A program made the translations under genes and the position numbers. 64,000 nt of DNA from Morinoia aosen (lineage: Eukaryota > Arthropoda > Malacostraca > Amphipoda > Talitridae): NCBI GenBank assembly GCA_030386875.1, contig CM059571.1, forward strand, positions 26,902,355-26,966,354. The letters run 5' to 3'. Positions within the stretch are counted from its first letter, which is position 1. Every line of letters begins with the position of its first letter. Shown here piece after piece: positions 46,097-56,705 of this stretch. A model generated the notes under the pieces. The model was not told the origin of the DNA. It saw only the letters and a program-made list of their open reading frames with translations, and searched no databases.

Positions 46097-46980
46097 GTTC
46101 AATTGTTTATCGATAGTGTGGTGAGAGAAGTGAATGCGAGACTGTTGAGAAAAGGTGCCCAGTTGGTGAGACAAAATGGTACGAATTGGGAAGAGTGTCA
46201 GCTGTTGTTTGCAGATGATACAGCGCTTGTGGCTGATTCAGAGGAAAAAACTGCAGTTGGTTGCAGAGTTTGGTAAAGTGTGCGTAAGACGTAAGTTGAG
46301 AGTGAATGTAAATAAAAGCAAGGTGATGAGATGTTCAAGAGGTGGAGTGTTTGGAACAATGAATGTGAGGATGAATGGTGAAGTGTTAGAGGAGGTAAAG
46401 CATTTTAGGTACCTCGGGTCGTACGTGGCTACCTGTGGATGATTGTATGGAAATAGAAGTTAGACATCGAGTGAGTGAAGGCTGCAAGACATTGGGTGCA
46501 ATGAGGAAAGTTTCTGAATATGTGCTTCGAGTATGAGTGCTAAAAAGGGACTGTTTGAAAGCGTAATCAAACCAGTTTTGCTGTATGGAGCAGAGTCTTA
46601 GAGCTTAAGAGCAGCTGAGAGGAAGAAGCCGGAGGTGTTTGAGATGAAGTGTTTGAGGAGCTTTTTAGGAGTAGCAAGAAGAGATAGGATTAAAAACGAG
46701 TTGGTTAGGGAGCAGACGGGTGTTGTCAAAAAGATGAGTAGGCAGGTGGATGAAAGAGTGCTTATAGGGTTTGGGCATGTTGAAAGAATGGATGTTGAGC
46801 GGCCAGTAAAAAAGATTTATACATCGGAGGTGAATGGTATTAGTGCACGAGGAAGGCCACGCATGAGTTGATAGACAGGGTGAAACGTACATTGTATGAG
46901 AAGAGTCTGACTGTGGACATGGCGAGAGGGATGACAGCGGACAGAAGAGAGAAGCAGTGTACAAGGATGTAATTATTTGA
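46097..46980 (+). pseudogene. RTE-like LINE reverse transcriptase, C-terminal half, decayed
   Basis: Across several frames the translation gives L-L-F-A-D-D-T-A-L-V-A-D-S (motif C with the catalytic Asp pair), R-K-L-R-V-N-V-N-K-S-K-V-M, H-F-R-Y-L-G-S, V-I-K-P-V-L-L-Y-G-A-E-S and G-R-P-R-M. The order is that of RTE/BovB-type or similar LINE polymerases common in arthropods. Frameshifts and stops (for example after Y-V-A-T-C-G) make it a pseudogene. The 5' part, including the endonuclease, is missing. Confidence 0.8.
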
Positions 46981-47236
46981 CGCGGTCACTGGAAGCCGCT
47001 CGCATGTGATGAGGTATTGTGTTCTGTCATGTGCGGGGGGAAGCTGCTCGCAAATGAAGCGATCGGAGTAAACCAGCTATGGCTGTCGGGCCTAATTGTG
47101 GAAAAGGCTTGTGCTGGGCTGCCATGGATCGGGGCGGTTCTGGTGCGGCCTGTGCTGCCTCTCTCGCCTCCTAGTGACGTAGGATGAACGATTGTGCCTG
47201 GCTGTCGGCTACTCTCCCGTACGAAGGAAAAGCTTG

Positions 47237-47263
47237 GTATATATATATATATATATATATATT
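47237..47263. repeat. (TA)n microsatellite
   Basis: About 13 uninterrupted TA units. Confidence 0.95.
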
Positions 47264-47382
47264 CACAATAGTTGTGTGCGTCTTCGTGAGGGAGGCAAAC
47301 ATTGAACAGATCGTAGATGCTAAACTTTATCTCGCAAAAATAAACACCTGCCTCTAAAGATGACTAACTTCAAAATAAACAA

Positions 47383-47597
47383 ATAAATATTTGCAGCCTC
47401 CATGATGAAATGAATCTTGTAAGGGCTAGGTTGATCACTAGTGACATCGACATTTTATGTGTGTCTGAAACATGGTTCGACTCACGGGTCGAAGGTTCAT
47501 GCCTCAATGTCATCGGGAGCACATGGAATCGGAATGGCAGAGTCAAGAATAAAATAGGTAGCTGTTCATACATTTTAATGAAGGCTCGAAATTTGAG
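47383..47597 (+). pseudogene. N-terminal fragment of a LINE endonuclease
   Basis: Translation contains D-I-D-I-L-C-V-S-E-T-W-F, the E-T-W motif of the APE-type endonuclease (the Glu is catalytic), then reads ~50 further residues before joining foreign sequence at 47598. It could be the N-terminal part missing from the CR1/L2-like LINE at 56.7 kb, but they do not overlap enough to prove it. Confidence 0.65.
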
Positions 47598-47706
47598 CAA
47601 TGATAGCACCGGACGGCATTAGAGCAGAAGCTTTTTTGGTGCCCTTCCTGCCCACCTCAGGGACACGTGTCTGCTTCTCTGCGGCAGTATTTAGCAACGT
47701 GGTTAT
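47598..47706 (-). pseudogene. Fragment of I-like LINE ORF1 (zinc-knuckle region)
   Basis: Nearly identical to 55647-55755 within the larger I-like LINE; I see about two to three differences in about 109 bases. It is cleanly joined to the endonuclease fragment on its left. Confidence 0.8.
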
Positions 47707-48171
47707 AGGTTAATGCTAGAGTCTGTGAGCTTTGATTCCTTCCTTTACGAAGGCGCTAGCAGCCAACAACGAATCAAACACGCAAAGTTTCGAGTTCAAG
47801 GTTCACAGGGTATTTTATTTGGTCCAGTGACACCATGATTATTTCATTCTACGCATAATTATTACACGTTACTAGTTTCAAATTATAATGGGAATCGTCT
47901 GCAACAAAAAAAAGGTAAAACAGATTTAGTTCGAAGTAAACGCGAAGCATTTCAGAGTAATGATACAAAAAATTCAATAGGAACGGCTATTTCAAGATAT
48001 TACAATTGCTTTAATTATAGTTTGGGAAGACCGTGACGCGGCCTTCCCTGACCCACCGACTGGATCGCAGTGAACGCATCAGAGGCAATGAACTAACTTG
48101 AACTTAATCTACGGAGGCAATTCGAACTCTAAGAAACATGGAGCGCGGTGACATTCATTAAAGACGTCAAC
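47707..48171 (+). other. Unannotated DNA
   Basis: No coding or repeat structure recognised. Confidence 0.3.
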
Positions 48172-48175
48172 TTAA

Positions 48176-48397
48176 CACGTTAGTTGCGATGGGTTTAACT
48201 GAAGTTCAATATTCAACTTAAATTTAAAGTTAAAAGTGATAAGCAAATTTGTAAATATCAAACATTAACTGGGCCTGTTAAATACCAGTAATTTAGAAAG
48301 GTTGTTAGAACTTTTCCAAACGACATATCGATGGGTCGTTTTGCAGCAGGAAAAACCTAACTACGACCCACCGGTGGGTCATACCGCAATGAATGTG
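48176..48397. mobile_element. piggyBac-like MITE candidate, 222 bp
   Basis: Flanked by TTAA on both sides (48172-48175 and 48398-48401), the piggyBac target signature. Ends are imperfect inverted repeats: left CACGTTAGTTGCGATGGG, right (reversed) CACATTCATTGCGGTATG, 12 of 18 positions equal. A perfect 16-bp palindrome GACCCACCGGTGGGTC lies at 48365-48380. There is no transposase. Confidence 0.55.
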
Positions 48398-48401
48398 TTA
48401 A

Positions 48402-49390
48402 CATCTCTATTTCCAATTAGAGAGAAATGCGGAGATACGAATGGTTTGACTCAATATTCAAGTAAACATAGACTTATCGACATTATCGACAGTCTTAAAT
48501 AAAAGTGACTTAGAAAACATAACACGCGTGGTGCATTGTTAAAAACACTCTCGTTAGCGCACACTCATATTGAAATTTGGGCGTACGAAAGCACAAACTA
48601 GTGACGTGAGGGATTAAGGTTGAAAGTAAAATTCGTAGATTTAAATTATTTTGCGTATAAGACTACGAGGTCGATATTCGAGGCAAATTTTCATTGTTAC
48701 GTATCAATTAGTATGCTAAATAATCGGCTCTGAGAGAATAAAATATTTTACCACAACAAAAAAAGTATAAGATTTCCTGAGGTACTTGGAGGCCTCCACA
48801 CACCTGATTACTTCCCCCGCCTGTGCCCGTCCTTCTTAAGAAGCGCGCCACGAACGCTACCACCACCACCACCACCAAGCTGAACACGAGCACCTCTGCC
48901 ACTGTTACAACCATCACCGACTTCTTTAAAAATACGTTCGATGATGATGTTTGCTAATATTAGGTTGTCTCAGTGAAGACAGCAACTCTCAGTCTCAATG
49001 TTGTATTGCGTATAGTCGAAAAATTTTGCATTAGAGTAAGGCTTTACCGCGAGTTTTTAGTTTTCTTTTTTAATATGATTATTGTGTTATCGTCCTATCA
49101 AATTTTGGATCATGTCTAATATTTACAGTGTAAATATGCACACATTCTAAATAACCGGCTGGGAGAGAATAAAATATTTTACCATAACAAAAACAGTATA
49201 ATATTTCTTACGGTAATAATACTGGCACAAAAGGGTTCACCGAAGTCAAAACATGAGAAGGATTGTTGTACAATTGTACAATTATTATTAATTGTAATTG
49301 TTTAGCCACCGCTACCATTAACAAGCGATCCTCACAGTGAGTCGCAGTAGCATATTACATTTCAAGCACAATTCAAAATACAATTGTAAA
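48402..49390 (+). other. Spacer with a diverged 60-bp repeat pair
   Basis: The segment around GAGAATAAAATATTTTACCA occurs at about 48720-48780 and again at 49145-49205. A CCACCA-rich patch (48855-48880) produces a valine-rich minus-strand frame with no support. Nothing else is recognised. Confidence 0.4.
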
Positions 49391-49473
49391 TGGCATCATC
49401 TACTAAATGTAAATGGCATCATCTACTCATGAGGGATTAGATTACATAGAATATGTCAGTTTCTCGGAGAAAC

Positions 49474-49656
49474 CTATAAAGGGCTCCCCCCCAATCCAAC
49501 CAGGCCCGAGTCTCCCAGCAACTCGCTCATCTCCACCTCACTCCGACCGAAGTAACAGCGTATCAGTGCAGCATATCGTTGGCACTCGGTGAGAATGTGT
49601 TTTACACTCACAGTAACTTGGCACTGGTGACATTGCGGCGGCGCAGTCCCGTTCAT
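49474..49656 (-). pseudogene. ORF2 C-terminal zinc motif of the I-like LINE
   Basis: C-H-Q-C followed by V-K-H-I-L-T-E-C gives the CCHC arrangement found after RNase H in I-clade polymerases. The segment is open but separated from RNase H by a frame change. Confidence 0.75.
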
Positions 49657-49767
49657 GAAATACTCATGCGTTAGAAGGGTATGTGCAATACGGAGGCGAC
49701 ACAGCTTTATCTCTCACTGACGGTTGGTCCTGCAGCTTGTTCGGAGGGGTTGCGTCGTGTCCTTAAT

Positions 49768-50775
49768 TCATCGGAGTTTGTTCTCGGTCACTTCGCGCCA
49801 CTCATGATTCCAGTTCTGATGGACGAGTCTTTTACTGAAGGCACACGCAAAGTCTCCGCGAGGCATTCCTTTGCGTATCTGGCGCTTTCGTTGGGTAGCA
49901 GACTGTGCAGCCTCGTCTGCTCTCTCGTTTCCTGCCACACCCACATGGCTAGGCACCCAGCACAATGTATAATGTTTTCTGATCTCAGTCATCAGCGTTA
50001 AGATCTGCGTTATTATCGGGTGGGTATTGCAGGGCTTCATCATACTTTGTAGAGCGCTACGGCAGTCTGAGACGATTTTGATCATACTCGTATCTACTGC
50101 TCAAGCTGCGCGCACCGCAGACAGTATTGCACACAACTGTGCTGTGAACACCAAAGCCACTGAAGGGAGTTTGACAGCTATTATGTTCAATCCATGGACG
50201 GCTGCATATGCTGTGCCATGTTCAGTTCTAGACCCATCGGTAAAGAAGACAGATGTTTCAGAGTGATGTGAGAAGTGATCGAGGAAGAGGGCTCTGGATG
50301 GGGCTGCTTCAAGCTGTCGTTTATGCAGGGCAGCCAGTTCACTGCACACAGCCAACTGGGAAGAGACCCACGGCGCAATGGGGGAGACGCTCTCCGGAGC
50401 CACGCACTCCAGTGAGATATCATAATTCCGTAAGATCGTTTGCAGGGGAATATAAAATTGGTTGGGGTTTCTTTTGTTTGCATGCAGGCGTCCCGAAGCA
50501 CAACGAATTTTTGAGAGAATGTGTTGAACAGGGTCGGCGAGCAGTCTAAGGTAGTAGTTTACGATCATTATTCCCAAGTAATACGTTAAAGGTTTTATTC
50601 CGGTTTCTGCATGGAGGGATAAGATAGGTGAACTTTTGAACGCACGAGTGACTACCCGAAGAGCAAAATTTTGTACAGTGTGCAACGAATTCATTAGGGT
50701 AACATATGCAGAGCTATAAGCTTCTGAGCCATAGTCTAATTTTGGTTTTAGCAGACCCACATAAAGGCGGAGCAA
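49768..50775 (-). pseudogene. ORF2 thumb and RNase H of the I-like LINE
   Basis: The first 170 codons (from 50775) are polymerase thumb, with L-K-P-K-L-D-Y-G-S-E-A-Y. RNase H follows: F-F-T-D-G-S-R-T, then F-T-A-Q-L-C-A-I where the family has A-E-L (the catalytic Glu is Gln here), an in-frame TGA at 50098-50100, V-S-D-C-R-S-A-L, then W-V-P-S-H-V-G-V-A-G-N-E-R-A-D-E-A. RNase H would remove template RNA during reverse transcription. The stop and the Glu-to-Gln change both argue for a dead copy. Confidence 0.85.
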
Positions 50776-50879
50776 GGTTTGCTGATCTGCTCCATACTGG
50801 GTATGGGATAATTTTCAGTAAGTTTATGTATTGTGCACATGATCGTTTGAGGGACTGGATGTGAGGTATTCAGGTAAGG

Positions 50880-52240
50880 CTCGAGTCAAAGAATAATCCT
50901 AGATGCTTGAACTGCTCAACATGCGGTAGCACTGAATTGTTTAGTTGAAGTTTTAGGGGAGACTTTCAGACAGCCACGAGCACTGCAGAAATGCATAGTC
51001 ACTGTTTTGGATGGGGAGAATTGAAATCCAGTGGTTGCTGTCCATTGTGAGAGGTGGTTCATGGTGATCTGCAATTGTCGTTTTAGGCGCTCCGGTTTTT
51101 TGCCCGACACATAGATGACAAAGTCATCTACGTATAGAAGCCGGTGTACACTCTGCGGGATTACATCAGCGATATCATTTATGGCAATAAGGAAGCACAC
51201 GCAGCTGAGGATACTTCCCTGAGGGACTCCTCCTCGAAAGCTTTTGGTTGACGAGTAGACATTCAGAAGACGGACTCTAATTTTCCTATTGTTCATGAAG
51301 TTGTTTAGGAAAGCAAGAAGGTGCCCATGTATACCATATTTCTGAAGTTTCAGCAGGATTCCGTACGTCCATGCAGTGTCATACTCTTTCTGTAGTTCAA
51401 AGAAGATGGCAATAAGATGATTCTTTGAAGCAATACTCTATGTGATGTGTGAGGACAGCGTCACCAAATGGTCGGTGGTACTTCGGTTCTTACGGAAGCC
51501 AGATTGGATATTTACTATTTTCCTAGTCGATTCCTAAAATTAACCAGACTAGTCTCCTGTTAAGAGTTTTTTCAAGTAGTTTGCTTAAGTATGATGTTTG
51601 CTTAAGTATTGGGCGGTAACTATTCGGAGATGTCGAATCTTTACCAGCTTTTAAAATTGAAATTATTAGCGTTAGTGACTAAGTTGTTGGAAATACCTGC
51701 TGGGACCATATTTTGTTGAAGAGAGAGAGGACTGCAGGGAGGAAGGTTTCGTGGGTTTTTTTAATCATGCTGTACGAGATGTCATCGTGGTCAGCAGCGC
51801 TATCGCTGGTTGAGCGCAAAGCAGTTTTAAGTTCTGGTATGGTTAAAGGGGTGAATGACCTATGCTTCTCTGTCTCCCCCCAAACGCAGCGGTCTTCCTT
51901 CCCATCTTTCCTTATATCGCGTAAAAGATGCGTTAGCAATTGAGCTATCACTCACCGACGAGAAGTGTTTCGCCAGCATCTCCGCAGCTTCCAGCAATTT
52001 TTCAGTCAGGTTGTTCGTAAGGGGATCTCTCAATTGTGGGGTAGGGGTCAATTTGAATTTCCCGGACAGTTTTTGGACCTTTTTCCATACTAAATTTAAT
52101 TAAGCTAGTTTTAGTATTTATGCTACTGATAAAAGCTTTCCAGGATGATTGTTTACTGAACAAGAGAGTCTTCCGGCAGATTGTCTTTGCTCTATAGTAT
52201 CGGATCCTGTTATACACATTGTTGCATCGTTTCAATGCTC
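50880..52240 (-). pseudogene. ORF2 reverse transcriptase of the I-like LINE
   Basis: Reading from 52240 down: a basic linker, then F-T-P-L-T-I-P-E-L-K-T-A-L and F-N-K-I-W-S, motif A as F-F-E-L-Q-K-E-Y-D-T-A-W (Glu instead of the usual Asp at the start), then G-V-P-Q-G-S-I-L-S, then motif C as L-Y-V-D-D-F (Y-V-D-D rather than the common Y/F-A-D-D). Frames change several times, notably at about 51300-51680. Confidence 0.85.
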
Positions 52241-52430
52241 TTTCAGCTCGCGTACGCTCTCGTTTCGCTATTTCACACTCGGAGTTCCACTACGGTACTG
52301 GAGGTCGCGGTAGAGAACCGCTCTTGCGAGGAATGGATAAATCAGCAACTTGCTGTAAGATGTTTTTTAAAGTAGCTGTGTGATCCTCAACATTCTGTCC
52401 ATTCAGTTGATCGACATCTTCACTAGACAA

Positions 52431-53113
52431 CTAGGTCAGTCTGTTAAACAAAGTCCAATTTCCTTTGTTTAGATCATACCGTTCATATCTGGCTTGCATA
52501 TTTTGAGGATGAACAGAATCAAGATGGACAGGGTAGTGATTGCTGTCATACAGGTTTTCGTTAACATGGTACTTAAAATCTAGATAGCAGTCAGGAGAGC
52601 ACAGTGTTAAATCGATGACAGAGAGGGTTACCGTCTTCCTGTGAAAATGCGTAGGTTGTCCGTCGTTCATGATGCAGATGTTATTTTCTCTTACTATTCT
52701 TTCCATGAGTTGTCCTTTATAATTTACCACGTTGTCATTCCATGGTTGGTTTCGAGCATTGAAGTAGGCAGCTGGGAGATCAAATTTTCAACTTCTTGGT
52801 GTTGTATATCTATGTGAGGCAAGTAGACTGGTGTATGTTCGGTCCAGATTAATGCGTAGTGCTACTGCTTGCAATGTGGTACGCAAGTCAATCCGGTGAT
52901 GCGGTATTGTTCTGTGGATCAGTACTGCAGCGCCCCGCTCATGATCATCAGCGCGGGTCACACCAGAGTTATAGAGAGAGTACTGAGTGGGTGGTGTCAC
53001 CCTTCTGTCCCGGAGCATGGTCTCTTGAAGGCAGACACATGCAGGGTGGTATAGGCTTAAGAAGTTGTTTAAGTTCACGGAATTTGGTTCAGTACGTTTC
53101 TAAATTCCATTGA
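52431..53113 (-). pseudogene. ORF2 endonuclease of the I-like LINE
   Basis: APE-type endonuclease remnants: C-V-C-L-Q-E-T-M (catalytic Glu), R-G-A-A-V-L-I, then in the next frame I-C-I-M-N-D-G-Q-P-T-H, S-V-I-D-L-T-L-C-S-P and S-N-H-Y-P-V (the usual S-D-H has Asn for Asp, removing a catalytic residue). At least one frameshift lies between the two parts (52730-52788). Confidence 0.8.
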
Positions 53114-53299
53114 ATCAATGAATCAAAATTCATTTACAAGTAGAGGTACTGGTTTGATTTTTCTTCAGGTTCCGATCACTAGTATTTTTTGGCTTTCTGC
53201 TGATCTCGATGCTCGGTCTCGGCTTCTTGATGGTGGCGATGTCGTCCGTGGTTTCTTGGTTGGTGCAGTAGGCTTTGGGTTACAGGTCTTGTTTCTACT

Positions 53300-53930
53300 G
53301 GGGTTGCCATCTTCAACATCACTTCCATAGCCTTGGAGGTTTGTAAGGCTGGAAGTTGCCTCCCTCCACTTGAAAGAGTATTTGGTGAGAGAAGCTGGCG
53401 TCGGTTTTTGGCTTTTAACAGTTTTGGGAGGTTTTCAAACTGGCTCCAGTTGTTTTCGTTGTCGGTTGTAGCCTGTAGGCTTCTTGAGCTTAGAGAGTGA
53501 AGCGTTATTTATTTCTTTTTGTGTCGTCCTTTTTGGTGAAATAATGGGATGGGATATGGTAACTGTTGGAGTTCCTGAGCTTGTGCTAATTGAATCGGTG
53601 GCCTTCGATTTTACATCAGTTGTAGCTGGAGTGGATTTATCGTTGCGTGGAGTAGAGTCGGTCCTTGTAGTGGTTTGGTTAGAAGGCCGTTCATTGTTGT
53701 TTTTTGCCTGACCTGGCCTTATTTTTGGTTGTGCAGGTTTTTCTTCAGTAATAGTCGGCTGTTGTGGCATGTGATATTTTCGAGGAGTGACAGGGTTGGG
53801 TTCTTCCGTCGGGGTACTGGTATCTCCCTTAATTACCGCGCTATAAATCCGCTCATGCTCCGAATGTTTATCGGAAATAATTCCTTAAAGTTGTACGTCT
53901 TGTGTGCGTCTGTCGGGAGCGTTGTTCTGC
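53300..53930 (-). pseudogene. ORF1 C-terminal region of the I-like LINE
   Basis: Low-complexity Thr/Ser/Pro/Lys-rich reading (longest open part 53435-53770), as usual after the zinc knuckles in I-type ORF1 proteins. Y-S-A-V-I-K-G lies just upstream in frame. Boundaries are approximate. Confidence 0.55.
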
Positions 53931-55490
53931 GAGTCTGAGGTTTTGGCTGTTCTTGTCGGGTCGAAGCTGAGGTGGGTCATTGTGGCAGGAGGTTTTGGCA
54001 GAATGCTTTTGAACTCTCTAAATCACTATACTATTGAACTACTTAGCATATTTTAACGCATTACGTCCGTACCGTGAAAGGTTGTCTACGTTGTTTTTTT
54101 TAAGTGCAGCCAGTGTAAGGATCGTGTGTTGGCTTGGCGAAGGCTTGTTCGGGGCCTTCGTTGGATGGAGTTCTCTGGAGCGTCGGGCTGCGTCGTGGCA
54201 TACGCTGCGTTCTCCACCTCTTGAGAAGGGCACCAAAATGGTGCCCTGATGGTGGAGGCTGTATTCGGCTAGAACTTGGGCAATTCATTTTTCTACAATT
54301 CTTCCTATGTCTGTTATCTCTTAAATTATTTTTATTTGTGTGAATAGTTTCTCTCTTTAATTTAAGTTGCTTACTTTTTGTCTAAATTTTCTGAGTGTCC
54401 TTGGCAATTAATTTGGCCAGTTGGCCTTTAACTACAGTTACTTCGGTAGCCGTAAATATTAACTTAAAAGAGTGCGGTTCTTCTAGCATCTAGGTTGCGC
54501 AAGCGACCTGGTATTGACCGGTACTCATTTACCTTATTTCTAAAGCATTTGAACCTCTTGCAACACTTACTATCTTCCACGCCATGGACACTTTCCTACT
54601 ACTGAATTCTACTTAAATTCATCAATAATTAATTCTTCACCTAAAAGTTCCTACACTGAGTGCCATTTATAAGCTCAGGTGTGTATTGTTGTTTATTTAT
54701 TGTTATATCAGTCTTATTCATCGTATTTCGTGAAATTATTTAAACTTGTCGATTTGTTTCTTCAGCTTTTGGTATTGGTCGTTAGTCCTTGTTCTAATAC
54801 TTAGTAAATTCTTTCCTGCAGTACTTCTTGTCATCGCAGCTCCGGTCCTTCCCCTTGATTGTCATCTGTCTGATCCATTGAGGGATTGAACTTAGGTAAT
54901 TAAAATTGAAACATTTGTTATTAAGTTACTGTTTAAATTTGAACTTAATCTCGTTTGTTTAGCTGGTTTAGTTTGTCTTTGGAGTTTTTCGTTCATTTCT
55001 TTCTAAATTGTCCTCCAGCTGGTGCTGAGTGTTGGCGGCCTTTCCGTTCCGCTCTCTGGTGTTGAGATTACTCAGGAGAATTTCTGGAAATCGCGGCAGT
55101 CTACCTTCTGCGGCCTAGCTCCCTGCGTGACGGTGTCCTGCCACTTTGACGCTACTGTCTCCTCACCTCATCCTTCAACTCAAGCTCCGAACCTGCCTTT
55201 CCGAGCTGGCTTTCCATTCGACCTTGCCTGAGTGGTCGAGCGGAATTTGTCTACTCTGGCTGTCAATTTTAATTGGGTGATTTCGCCAAATTTAACGTAA
55301 TAAGCGTGTATCCTTGAAATTTTAAATGTAAATCTCTAATAAAATTAAAACGCATACTCTGTGACATTATTAGGTCTCGCGGCGAAGGCGATGACCGCAA
55401 TTGAATTGTCTGATACTCTGCCGCTGCAGTTTATTTAAAGTTCTAATTAAAACTTTGCGAAGACTTCTCGTTTTTTCCTTAAACTCGATT
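53931..55490 (+). other. Unidentified ~1.5-kb insertion within I-like ORF1
   Basis: It separates the zinc-knuckle part from the C-terminal part of ORF1. It contains a perfect hairpin with 9-bp arms, AGGGCACCA-AAA-TGGTGCCCT (54227-54247), and GC-richer blocks near 54120-54270 and 55020-55250. It has no recognisable protein. It may be an LTR or another non-coding element; its limits are inferred from where ORF1 homology stops. Confidence 0.45.
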
Positions 55491-56495
55491 GTGTGAGGGC
55501 TTAAGGCCATTATTCCTCACATGTTTCTCTAAAACAAGGTCCATGGCTTCTGAACGAGAGATCTTCAGTCTCTGTTGAGGGGCTAAAATTTCACTTTCAA
55601 TTTGGTATTTTGGGCAATGTTTGTCATTTGAGTATTGCAGCTGCCCGCAATGATAGCACCGGACGGCATTAGAGCAGACGCTTTTTTGGTGCCCTTCCTG
55701 CCCACCTCAGGAACACGTGTCTGCTTCTCTGCGGCAGTATTTAGCAACGTGGTTATAGCGTTGGCATTTGAAGCAATGTTGTGGCCTTTCTTTATATTCA
55801 TCGACAAGCTCGCTGTGCTAAGATGACAATTTCTCAGCTCTTGGTACCGTGTGCTTTTGGAATATCAGGATGTAGGTATCGGTACTAACTTTCTCGCCGT
55901 CTCGCCTCAGCTCTATTCGCCGTAGGTCATTCACTCCTTTGTCAGCTAGGTGGTCCTTCAGTTCTTCCATCGAACACTGTCTGAAAGTCTTACTTCGGAC
56001 TACACCACGAACAGTGTTGAGTGACCGGTGGGGCTCTATTACCACTCATATTCCACCAATGCGGTCCAGTTGCATCAGCTTATCTGATTTGGTAACACTA
56101 TTTGTCTCAATGAGGAGACTGTTATACCCAGATTTTACGATTTTCTTTGGAGTACCGATTTTCTTAGTAATGTCGCGTTCTGCCAGTGACATGTTCAAAC
56201 CTCTGGAGATATTGACCCCAGGAAATTGCACAGTATAATATTTGAAATTGTGCGGTACGGAGTTCTCGAATATTCCCTCCAGTCTCAGCATCTGACGCGC
56301 TCGCCGGTCATCTCGTCGTTTCCTCTTCACTTGCCGACGGTTCATCGTCTTCCAGATGTTCTGTTCCTCATCACCGGTCCCAGTTTCCTCTTCATTTTTT
56401 GGCTCTCGGGTTGTCTCGTCTTCCACTGCTTCGGCTCTCGACGCGTCTTCGTCACATAAGTTTGTCTCATTCGTCTGTTCTCTCTCATTGTTTAC
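55491..56495 (-). pseudogene. ORF1 N-terminal and zinc-knuckle region of the I-like LINE
   Basis: From the right: an acidic N-terminus, then F-K-Y-Y-T-V-Q-F-P-G and I-T-K-K-I-G-T-P-K-K-I-V, I-E-P-H-R-S-L-N-T-V-R-G-V-V-R and T-D-T-Y-I-L-I-F, all in the order of I/Jockey-type ORF1 RRM-like domains. Then C-F-K-C-Q-R-Y-N-H-V-A-K-Y-C (a perfect CCHC knuckle) and further knuckles (C-Y-H-C..H-C-P) in shifted frames. ORF1p coats the element RNA. At least two frame breaks are present (about 56045 and 55815). Confidence 0.8.
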
Positions 56496-56665
56496 CTCAT
56501 CTATTAGTACGACTCGTATGGTTGACCTATTTGTACACCTCGGATAGTTTGTCTATTAGTACACATCGTATAATTTGTCTATTAGTACACCTAGTATGGT
56601 TTGTCAATTAGTAGACCACGTATAGTCTGTCTATTAGTACTCCTCGTATAGTACGTCCGTCTAAT
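56496..56665 (+). repeat. 26-bp minisatellite fragment
   Basis: Six to seven units of the TTTGTCTATTAGTACACC type, the same as 19375-19800 and (inverted) 60180-60320. It directly abuts the I-like ORF1 on the left and the CR1/L2-like LINE on the right. Confidence 0.85.
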
Positions 56666-56705
56666 GACGTCTTATATTAAGAAATTTTTAAAAGCCAATA
56701 TGTTA

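Larger units (their letters stand above)
49391..56495 (-). mobile_element. I-like non-LTR retrotransposon, near full length but decayed
   Basis: Reading right to left on the minus strand: ORF1 with a nucleic-acid-binding domain and CCHC knuckles, then ORF2 with endonuclease, reverse transcriptase, RNase H and a C-terminal zinc motif, then a 3' end containing a tandem TAGATGATGCCATTTACA-type duplication (49385-49430). The RNase H domain places it in the I superfamily. About 1.5 kb of unrelated DNA (about 53930-55490) interrupts ORF1. Multiple stops and frameshifts mean it cannot move by itself. Confidence 0.85.

Noticed and set aside
48708..48917. Valine-rich hydrophobic minus-strand frame of 69 codons
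   Set aside because: The hydrophobic run is produced by an ACC/CCA simple repeat. There is no conservation partner.
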